From Spirodela intermedia (Eukaryota > Streptophyta > Magnoliopsida > Alismatales > Araceae): 64,000 nucleotides of DNA. A program made the position numbers and the translations under genes. Shown here piece after piece: positions 54,540-64,000 of the stretch. The notes beneath the pieces are model-generated. The model made no database searches, was not told the DNA's origin, and worked only from the letters and a program-made list of their open reading frames with translations. The stretch covers positions 3,018,892-3,082,891 of the forward strand of contig LR746265.1 in assembly GCA_902729315.2 (NCBI GenBank), written 5' to 3'. Positions within the stretch are counted from its first letter, which is position 1. Each line of letters opens with the position of its first letter.

Positions 54540-55690
54540 CTTCTGACCCGCCGGGAACGTCGCCACTCACCGAGTGAGGGAGCCGCTGCGACAAGTGCTG
54601 AACCCCCCCTCGGGGAAGACGACGAGAGGAAATCCAGAAGCTGAAGCGTCCCAAAATTAGAACTATTATCTTTATCCGGCGCTCGAGTGACCGCATGCTC
54701 CCTGAAATTTAAACTAATTACGTTCGTGCCACTGAACGTTTCGGCCGTTGCCCCCGGCGGTGTTGGCCGCGTGTCGAGTAGCTGCGCACTGCACGCCTGC
54801 TCCTGCGACTGCGGCGCAAGCGCCTGTCCTACGTGTCGCCAGGCTGTTTGGCGCAGGTGAGCATTTACCGCGATCAACTTGCGACAAATCTGACGGGAAT
54901 TGTCTGACGCGGCACGTGAAATTCCACTATTTTCGACCCTTTTTCCTGTCGTGCGCTCTCAGGGGAGGAGGAAGACCAGTTAAAAGCGCTGGGCACCGCC
55001 ACAGTGGAGGACGGAGGGGTGACGGTGCGCAAGTTCCAAGGAAGGGCTTACTCTCCATCAGCGGTGGCGCGAGAGACTTGATTCTGAGATCTGAATCGAC
55101 ACTTCTTCGGAGACGTGCCAGATGTGATCGGATCCCGCTCGGACGGCGAACCAAAGCACCAGATCGTGACTGGGCACGGCCACATCCGCCCTTCCAGTGA
55201 AAACAAATGTACATATTATAGGATTAAAGTGAATTTTCTACTTGTATAAAAAAAAAACACAACATAAAAGCTCGCTTCTGCTTATTCTTTCAGCCACCGC
55301 ATCCATACCGTCACTGATCCGAGAGAGAGAGAGAGAGAGGATTATTTCCACACCGAAAAAAAATAAAAATTACACGCAGTAGGATAAATTGCGCAAGTAA
55401 ATATCTTTTTCTTCCGGGTCAAAGCATGCAATTGAATTTTATCATGTCGATTTTGCAATTAATGACGGGAAAATCCTAGAATACTTCAATAGGATGCAAT
55501 GAGTCAACTCTGTCTATCCATTGATCTGAGAAGAAGGAAAGATTAATTACAATGAGCACCCATTTCTTATATAATCAAGTGGGTGGAACTTCAGTGAAGA
55601 TACATTAAATATTTTTAGTGAAGAACAGGCCCAAAATTGTGGAAAAGCTCATACCGTAGTTTCTCGGGCCAGAGGCTCAGGCAGACCGCA
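54540..55690. other. DWF1 promoter region and 3' flank of the SMP/C2 gene
   Basis: GC-rich sequence at 54,500-55,180 probably contains the DWF1 first untranslated exon and promoter. A (GA)n run lies at 55,321-55,339. The rest is AT-rich and should include the 3' UTR of the NTMC2T5-type gene. I see no further gene. Confidence 0.45.
55321..55339. repeat. (GA)n microsatellite
   Basis: About nine GA units. Confidence 0.9.
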
Positions 55691-58600
55691 TTACGGATTG
55701 AAGACACTTGAGCCGCTCACATTGGTAGAAACCAAGAACGATATACATGTGATGACAGCATACCAAAACAGTGCGTTCCCTGGAGACGGGAAAAGAGTTC
55801 TCAGTGGAAAAAAAAAATCGATTTTTCCAGATAAATTTCCAGAAATAGGAAGAGAGTTACCCGCTGGACCACCAGAGAGATTCTGAGACTCGAGCTGAGG
55901 AATCCCAGAGCTCTGGTCGGCCGGTCTTGATGCGGATGGCTCCGAGTCTACAGACTCCTCGGCGTTTCTAGAGCTCCCTGGTTCAGATGCCACTATGCCT
56001 TGGAATTCTTCACTGACGATCAATGCTGCCAATACATCCATGAACGATTCTCTCTCCCTGCCAACAGCGTAGGCCCTTCTACTCTGTTTGTATGAACCAA
56101 TGGATTCGTCGGAATCTGTCTCATCATCCGAGGCATCAGTATCCACATACTCCACTCTGGCGGGATCATCTTCTTCATCTTCAACGTATCTTTTGTAGGT
56201 AAGACGTAGCAGTATTTCTCCAGAAGATATGCCAAACGGCCCCCAGCGCCCCTGTAGATCTATCACTCTATCTGTGGGAACTGTATCTTGAAGAGATCCA
56301 AGCTCAACCTGGATTCCATGTTGAGCAAGTCAGAGAAGGGCCATACGAATCCACTGTAAGATTAAAAATGGGATTCGGGCATCAAAGATTCAATCTTTGA
56401 TGTCTAACCAATGGCTTAAGAAAAAGGTGTATGCCTGATGCAGCTGGTGAGTCCAACGAAAGGGAAAATGAGTCCAAGAACTGTTCTATACATTAAAGGG
56501 AAAAATGAACCCCAGAATTCTCATGCAGATCAGAAAAGCCACCATACATTGATAGACAAGGAGTTAAACACAGGTGACGCCATTTTTCATAAGAAGTGAG
56601 GATTTGGTTGAAAGAGGTTGAGATGTGGCAAACGACGAAGGAATAAGGACCTCCTAGAGACCATCAAATTTCCGAAAATGTTGCTCAATCCAAAGGAATA
56701 GCAGTTTAAAAGAAATGGGGTTGAACTGTTGAATATCTCAGGAATGGAAAGAAAAGGATGGTAGGTACGCAGTGATGCTGCATAGACCGTTCCCCAGCTT
56801 TGAAACCAGGAAAAAAATTTAATATTATACCGACAGAAGATTACCGTAGCAGAATTGCAGAAATGACCAGTAACGGATCTTTTCAGCGATCCCTGACTCT
56901 CATAAACTATAGAGGGAAAATCTAGAAAAGCATGGAGAAGGATCAGATAGATGGCCATGTTGGACTAAAAGATTGAAACCTAACCATTATCTGAGACGTT
57001 ACAACTCGAATTCAAATTGGTCACAACCAAAATAATCAGATTCAAGAAATTGGGGTTCGAAAATATTGACCAATTTTGTGAAATCAACTATGACATCATC
57101 TGAATATGGATGATGCTAGCCCTTTAAACAAGCAAATTTGACAATCCAGGCCATGATCCACCATGCGTACCTCTCCTGAACCAACAGTGAAGTCTCCAAA
57201 CCCAAAAGAGTCCTTCACTTGGATACATAGCTTCTGCTTTTTAGGGTTAGAAACAAGCAAATGGAAATCCTGCACAGACGCGAGCTAAATATTAGTAAAG
57301 ACAATACCTACGTATCACATGACAAATTCTGTTCATCGAGTATCCAACATTTAATGGGAAAAAAAAATCTAGATCTAGAAATAGGTTGGAGAAAATGGAT
57401 CCCTACTTGATTCCAAATTGGATCTCCAGGTGGCCCAATAACCGTAGTTTGGCTATTTCTTTTACTGAGAATTAATTGATCACCCAGGCTCAGGACAACG
57501 AAAGGATCGGTCTTTGCTGAAAGTCAAGAGGCAAATATATAAAAATTCCTTCTCGATGGAGATTTTAAAATAATTCCAACTTCGGAAATGATGTTACTAG
57601 AAACAAAATTAAACTTTACGTTGACCGTTACCAAAAAAAACATAAGGAACTCTCCGCGCGTCGACAAGTGTGACCGACAATTCTCCCACAAAATCTTTGT
57701 TTCCTTCCTGGACTGTGTCACCTCTAGAGTCACCGGCAACAGGCCCAAGAGCTTTCCCCTTCTGGAAATCAAGAACGATTTTTTTTGGACGAACAAAGAG
57801 TCGAGGCAAATCTTCAGTGAGGAGCTTTGTCAGAAACCTAATAAGGGAAAATGAATATAAAATTTTAGACAGAAGAGTCTAGCAACGTATCTGGCAATTC
57901 GTTGGATAAAAATATTAGTTATCTATGTAACTATTTGAGTGCCATACAATAACCAAAAAATACTACAGTTGAAGCATAGTATGTTAACAATATCAGGAGA
58001 AATCGAGGTGAAGTTATTTCAGAAATACTCATTCCTAGAAAGAAATGACAGCAAACACCTAACAACCAGAATGATATTACTCTGAAAAAATGAATCAAAT
58101 TACTAAATTATCTGAAGCCGATGTCTAAAGAGACTTTGACGAAAAGAAAAGAGAGTAAGCATGGGAAACCTAGATGAGTAAGAAAAAACCAGCCCATTAA
58201 AATCAAGCCGACCAATCTAGATGGGGTCATCTGTAGGCACTGGCCAAGAAAGTGGCCACATTCTCACCAAGGTGTGGCCTTGAATGTTATGAGCTAATCT
58301 GTCTGACTCGTCACAGTCAGAATCATGACCACGACTTAGGCTACATTGATTTATCATTTTATACTTCTTATATTGTGCAGAACAAAAGGAAAAAAGCAGA
58401 AGAGAGGGAGCTACTGTCCCGGCACAAAAGACAGAAGAAGAAGAAGAAGAGATGACAGCGAAGAAGAAAGATATTACGAGGAAGTGATCACTGCCATTAT
58501 CAACATCTTATGCTTATTCTCTTTGCTTTTCCTTTGACTAATCATTTGATCAGGGCGTTCCCCATTGTTTACTTGCAACCTTCTTTCCGTCTACGGTGCG

Positions 58601-61600
58601 TTATCTTATTTCCATTTCCTCCACATCTTCAGTCTCTTTCACTTAACCCAGTTTCTACTTCATTGCCCCTTCTCTCCTTCTCCCAATTTCCTTTATTTAA
58701 AATTTCTTCTAGAGGTTTAACTTTATTTCTTAAAGGGGTTCTTTCTGTCCAATTTTTTTCCTTTAAATTTATATGGCACTTATTTTTCTTTGTTTCCTGT
58801 CATTTTGCCTCCATTGTTAGTCTGATCTGGGATCATCTTGACATCCCCTGAGTCAGTCAAATTTACCAGCCCAATCCCAATAGTAACCGAGTCTGAAATA
58901 TAACCCAATTTTACGATCCGAAAACATAAGCATCTGAAAATGTAAAGCTAGTTTTCACCGCTACAGTGTTCACCAAGCTTTATTTGAAGACCCATACTTT
59001 ACCATGAAGAAAAAATTATGTGTCACAAATTTGAAACAGTATTGCTTAATCAAAGATAAATAAGAGGGAAAAAGTAAAAGAGCCCACTTTTTGTATGATT
59101 TGGCTGACAGACTGTCCAGCCGGTAGAAACAGGAAAATAAACACGTTAAGCAATATTTTCCTCTCGAAGAACTTGTCTTTCACCAAATTTCAAGAACTCA
59201 AATTCCCAATTGTTAATAAAAAAATTGATCCATTAAAAGCATTATAAATTTATGAAAAAAAATGTCACTGAAACTTCAAAAATTAAAAATCCAGAATAAA
59301 TGATCAGAGAGGCTTTGGCTTACATGGAAAGAACGGGAATGGCTGGTGGAGATCAACCCGTTAAAGGCAGGAAGCACAAAACAGCGTCAGTATACTGTGA
59401 AGTGTTCACCATTTTTTTAGAAATAAAACAGAAAACCGTAACACAAAGTAAACAAGACAATGCCTACTGTAGCTATATAATTCTAGATGAAGTTCACGTA
59501 AATGCAAAACCAGAAATACTGAAATAGTTTTTGAAAGAAACATCAACTTGAAATGCGGTTTAACGGAATAATAATCCTGCCTAGGAAATGTTCTCAGGGA
59601 CTTACACTGCATCAAAAAAAAAAAAACTGTACCAGACCAAAAAAATTCATGTATCATAATGCAATAAAATAAATAATAAGATAAGATAGGCATTGCAAGA
59701 TAGCAATTAGAGTAAGACATACCCATGAGATTAAATAACCGAAAAGGTGACAATTCAAACTTGATCTTTGGAAGAGACACAAATGCCAAAGATACAGCCC
59801 CTACCCACGGTTCTGATTGTATCAATCGCAACTTGACCCAAAGTTCTCCGTCAATATCAAAATCTCTGACCCCAACAGGTACAACAATGGGGATAATGCC
59901 AAATTTCAAAGACAGAGATAACAACATGCGAGCACCGCCTGTGTAACGAAGACCAATTTGGTACCTGAAAGAAAAAGAACAAAAAACATGATAGAAATGG
60001 CACAAGACTATGCTCCGATTTGGCTTGCCAAGTACCATATTTGATGAAAAGGGAAACTTTTCCAATCGTAGCTTTCATTATTAAAATCCACAAAAATGGC
60101 ATTTATCACATAGGATACTAACCAGAGTAGCTATGATAGATTTTAAGCCTGTAATGAAACAAGCGATTTTCATACTTTCTTTTTGGCCCTGAGAATAAAA
60201 GGAGGATGATAACGCCATTTCTTTAATCAAAAAACACGCCACAACCATGCATATAAATATTGAAATGTTAAACACCTAGACAATAACCCCCATGGAAAAA
60301 CAATATCAAAGAAAAGGGGAAGAAGAACAAGTGAGAAAATATTGAAATAGACTCGGAAAGCAAGCTCTAAAACTTTAGACAAATACAGGCGATTTCCGTT
60401 TCCAAACTCCAGAATCCAGGAGCAGTCAAAGCAAAAACGATCACATGCAAAATTGGTCCTTGGTCTACTACCCAAGTTCACATTCATCCCATCAGAAGAA
60501 ATATTGCCTCCTATGTTGAATTCAAATTAATGTTGTATGGCGGCCAAATTCTAATGTAAAAGACGACACTGTCTCCGTTTGGCCCTACAAGAATATCAAC
60601 AAAGATTTTTTTGATGTCCAGATCATTGTATCATGATCAACACTGAGCAAATATTCCCTTCTTATTCACACAGAAATAACCTCAGATGTTAGACTATTTT
60701 CTCCAACTGTTCATCCCACTGGACTAAACACACCATACAAAGAACACATATTCTCAACAACTTTGTTTGAATATAACTGCAATTTCTCACATAAATATCC
60801 TTTCAACTTGATACATCTAATAGAAATGTCTCCATGAAGAATCCCCCACATTTCATATCAGTCCTTGCATTCATTGTAGAAGATTCTTTATGGAGACATT
60901 TCCATTGGACATATCAAGTTGAAAGGATTTCTATGTGGAAAATTGCAGTTATATTTAAGCAAAGTTGTTGAGAAGATGTGTTCTTTGCATGGTGTGTTTT
61001 GCCTAGTGGCATGAACAGTTGGAGAAAGTAGTCTAACATCTGAGGTTATTTCTGTGTGAATAAGAGAGGAATATTTTCTCAGCGTTGAGGACAAAAATGT
61101 CTATTTGGTATATTCTTTTCCTTCTTCATATAGTATCTCCCAAACATTATCCTTTGTGCAGTGTTTCCATACATAAATCCATATTTTGCTTCCTCTCAGT
61201 AAAATTCCGTCATAATTCTTATGACCAGACCTTTCATCTCTTTGACAAAGACCTGTGGCATCTCTTACGTGGCTTGGAACAAGTGTGCAAGAGGTCAATA
61301 TTTTCCGATTCAAAGAATCTCTACATCTAAACCAAAAAATTCACTTCGTTTGCACCGTCACGTCACTAATGAATACACAAATACATATTAGAAGCCAAGA
61401 AAATTATATTTTTAGAGCATTACGAGATAATTACTTAACGTCCAAAGCTAGCATGAAACGATAGACTATGATGAATCCCGCTCAGCCTTTGTATTAGGCT
61501 TTTAAACATGATTTTATTGATACTGAACCAAAGAAGAAACAATCAAAAAAGACAATCCTAACTGAGAACTAAATCACAGATGGACCATTGAAGATGTCAA

Positions 61601-62452
61601 TTAAATCAGTCGGATAGAACAGATAACTTACTGCAAATCATTTGCTCGGCGAGAAGTCCTGCGTTCAACATTCCTAACAGACAACGGATCATCTCCCAGT
61701 GAGAACTGCTTTATCTCGACCCTCTGGACATATTCAGGCTTCTTGAGGTCGTCTATCACAGGCTGAAGCAATCCAATAATCCAATTCTCAATCCCTCCTT
61801 GGTACACCTTCCACAGCTTTCCCAGGACCATGTTGACCCATTCAACCGACTCTTTCCTTTGCAAATCCTTCTCAAGAAATTGAGAGAAGCTTGTGGGAAC
61901 TTGAGGCCGGATACCTGACTGGCTTTCCCTCTTTGATTGACTTCGCTTCCTCCAGGTCCAAAGCTTGTCAACGACAGCCCCAAAGAAGAAGAAAAAGACA
62001 AATAGTCCTACGATGTTGCGATTGATTGGAGGAGAAGGAATGGGATGGATTACGCCAAGCTGAGTCCTGAGTTTATCAACCATAGGGTCTTCCTGAAAGT
62101 TGGTGAAATTTGACGCCACCTGAAGTGGCTCCTGTGACAAGTCTTCATAGCTCAGTTTGCCAGGGAGGCGCTTACCAGCTACCAAATTCTGGCTCTTGAC
62201 ACTCAGTCTGACAGGATTGTGCATAGGTTTACCATTTCCATTGTCAGGTGAACGAACAGATGCATGGCACCTCAACCCTATCCTACGCCCGTTGTGGTAG
62301 AGAAAACCAGAGCGTACTCTTGCTATCTGGCAATCTGGTAAAAAGCCTCTGAGTGACCCACTATCTGCAGCCTTCCGAGGGCATCTAGCCGGCAGGACGC
62401 AGAAAAACTCAAGGTAATAGGCGTTCGTGGAATCATTCACTGTCCCGAACAT
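55691..62452 (-). CDS. NTMC2T5: SMP- and C2-domain membrane protein, NTMC2T5 type
   Basis: Seven exons: 62,452-61,632, 59,964-59,723, 59,342-59,324 (19 nt), 57,837-57,632, 57,516-57,407, 57,269-57,171 and 56,308-55,691. They are in phase throughout and give 704 residues from this start. A basic, Ser/Arg-rich N-terminus (about 1-110) resembles a plastid transit peptide. A membrane segment follows (about 147-162, VGLFVFFFFFGAVV). Next is an SMP (synaptotagmin-like, mitochondrial, lipid-binding) domain from WVNMVLGKLWKVYQGGIE to the end of AIPVLSMFLTKLLTEDLP. A C2 domain follows (LSVTLVDARRVPYVFFG, KTDPFVVLSLGD, VKDSFGFGDFTVGSGE), then an acidic linker and a C-terminal hydrophobic segment (ALFWYAVITCISFLV). 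SMP proteins move lipids at membrane contact sites. The start is uncertain: a 16-nt exon at 62,786-62,771 (MGNPQ) could splice in frame to 62,586 and add about 50 residues. Confidence 0.9.
59324..59342 (-). other. 19-nt micro-exon of the SMP/C2 gene
   Basis: CCATTCCCGTTCTTTCCAT sits between a CACCAG acceptor and a GTAAGCC donor. With the flanking exons it rebuilds NLM-AIPVLSM-FLTKLLTEDLP, the conserved end of the SMP domain. Skipping it would shift the frame (19 is not a multiple of 3). Confidence 0.88.
60638..61087. repeat. 450-bp foldback (inverted repeat) in an intron of the SMP/C2 gene
   Basis: Left arm 60,638-60,843, loop of about 38 bases, right arm 60,882-61,087. The arms are reverse complements of about 206 bases each with few mismatches. 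The ends read CAACACTGAG and CTCAGCGTTG. It could be a foldback MITE or a source of hairpin RNA. No target-site duplication is obvious. Confidence 0.9.
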
Positions 62453-63270
62453 ATAGAAGAGAGAATCCCACCGCCCCAAACTGAATACGGGCGAGGCGGT
62501 CAGCCAGAAATGTGCCTTCGAGCATGTATCGGTAGACAGTTTTGACGTTTTCAAAAGCCAAATGAGGTTGCAGAAAGCACGGATTTCTGCAGGTCTACTG
62601 TAACAGTTAACGCCGAATTCCACTCGACTAGGTTCCAAGGTGATTCTGAACCCAAAATTCAGCGTGACGGATGAGAAAACCAATCAATTCCAAAGGAAAA
62701 TCCCGGACTCCACGCTCACCGCGGTCGAATAAGGATGTCCTGTCGGCAGACGAAAATCAGAAAATTTCACCTTGGGGATTCCCCATGCCCGCCAGAACAT
62801 TATCTATAAATCTCCGACGAAGAGAGCAGTGAACGAAGATCGATTCCCCCGAGTCGCCGACAACCAACTCCCCCCCCAGTCGGGCGGATCGGGCATGACA
62901 GTAGCCAACAACTTTCCGACCCCGTTCCCTGTTCCGAAACAGGGACGTTCGTCGCCCGACGCTGCGGCCACAGAGGAAGAGTCGGCAGGAGAGAACCGAG
63001 AATGCCGCCAAGGAAGCGGCGAAGAAAGGCGGTTCGCTCTCTCGGGGAGAGAAAGAATTCGAGTTTGGGATGGAGATGACGAGGGCGACGGGTGGATCCA
63101 AATGGCCGCACGCTGTGGCGCGCGCCATCCCGAACCTCCGCCATTCCTCGCTCTCCGGAGACAGAGATGCCCAGTCGACCCCCCTACCCCCCCCCCCACG
63201 AGGAACGCGTGGATACCGCCGCTTTGGCGTCACGTGCCCCACCCATATCTTTCCGCCTGACAATATTTTT

Positions 63271-63280
63271 CCTATATAAA
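63271..63280 (-). promoter_or_regulatory. Candidate TATA box of the SMP/C2 gene
   Basis: TTTATATAGG on the minus strand, about 490 bases upstream of the possible first exon at 62,786 and 820 bases upstream of ATG 62,452. Several short upstream ATGs would lie in the leader. Confidence 0.5.
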
Positions 63281-64000
63281 TTTAAAATACATTAGGACCA
63301 TATTTTCACAAATATCCGTAAATGTTTCATAATTTTTTATAATTTAAGACGAAGTCGAAATAATAGCGTGCGGTCGTCGTCACCTCTCGCTGATTTCAAA
63401 CATTTTCCATTTTTTATTTATTTATTATCTACCGCCAAGTAAAAACCAATTTCATGCTTCACATCAAAAAATATTATTTAATTAAGAAAGAGAAAATCGT
63501 CAAGCACGACCAAATGATGTCAATATTTATATTAATGCGTATATTTCATATATTATATTAAAATTTGACAATGTAAACTGGGGAATGTCCGAATTAAAAA
63601 AAAGTTTAATTAAGGCAGGAACCTTGGTATAAGAAATTGGATTAAAAACGTATTTCATTATTTATAAATATATATATCGATTATTATCATTATTCCAGGT
63701 GGGGCCCGCCACATGTTAATGGCCCTCCTCTAACACAGAATTCGGACCATTGAGCCCAGGTAATCCGTCCAAGCTACAGGACCACTAGTCCCGCTCATTG
63801 GAAAGGTGGCGGGCCCATTAACGCCGCTGACCAGAAGTGCGAGGGGGACCAACGGGAACCTCCAAGTTTCATAAAAAAGGCCGGATCAGACGGCTCAAGA
63901 AAAGTAAAACCCTAGCAAACCCTAGCAGTCTCTCTCCAGCTCTCACTCGTCGCTCCTAGCTTCAGTTTAAGTTCTTCCTCGTCTGTTACCAGTCGGAGCG
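63281..64000 (+). promoter_or_regulatory. Promoter-like region of a plus-strand gene starting beyond the right edge
   Basis: A GGGCCCATTA motif (site II-like) lies at 63,811-63,820, a weak TATA-like CATAAAAAAG near 63,869, and two consecutive telo-boxes (AAACCCTAGC twice, 63,907-63,926), followed by a CT-rich leader. In plants this combination marks ribosomal protein and other translation genes. No coding start is seen before the window ends. Confidence 0.6.

Noticed and set aside
62757-63263. 168-codon minus-strand frame
   Set aside because: Lies in the leader/promoter of the SMP/C2 gene; open in several frames because of GC content, no family features.

Overview
The window is nuclear DNA from a flowering plant. 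Its genes have GT-AG introns, and it holds plant-specific families (yellow stripe-like transporter, jojoba-type wax synthase, DWF1 sterol reductase, plant S6 kinase), plant LTR-retrotransposon debris and long CT/GA microsatellites. Coding exons are often GC-rich, which would suit a monocot or early-diverging angiosperm, but the sequence does not settle the species.

Layout from left to right. (1) 1-12,880, minus: the 5' two thirds of a giant sacsin-like gene running off the left edge. (2) 14,081-15,877, minus: an acyl-activating enzyme (AMP-forming acyl-CoA ligase) ending in a peroxisomal signal. (3) 16,491-20,131, minus: a complete six-exon ribosomal protein S6 kinase. (4) About 18,990-36,010: a tandem segmental duplication. 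Each unit held the start of the S6K gene, a JTB-like small membrane protein gene and a wax-synthase gene. The units then decayed in opposite ways. Unit A kept S6K and lost the JTB-like gene. Unit B kept the JTB-like gene and broke its S6K exon, which is split by a Ty3/gypsy and a Ty1/copia remnant. Both wax synthases are intact. (5) 36,834-39,457, plus: a six-exon YSL metal transporter. (6) 39,458-45,250: a long stretch with no recognisable gene but promoter-like motifs. (7) 45,251-49,318, minus: a DHHC protein S-acyltransferase. (8) 50,296-52,058, minus: DWF1 (delta-24 sterol reductase), with a probable 5'-UTR intron up to 54,539. (9) 55,691-62,452 (possibly 62,786), minus: an SMP + C2 domain protein of the NTMC2T5 type, with a 19-nt micro-exon and a 450-bp hairpin repeat in its first large intron. 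(10) The right edge carries two telo-boxes and a site II-like motif, suggesting a plus-strand gene that starts just outside.

The genes are independent eukaryotic loci, not an operon. Several deal with lipids (acyl-CoA ligase, two wax synthases, sterol reductase, lipid-transfer SMP/C2 protein, protein acyltransferase), but that may be chance. The most interesting feature is the tandem duplication with reciprocal gene loss. The clearest unexplained structure is the intronic hairpin. I found no clearly new biochemical system.
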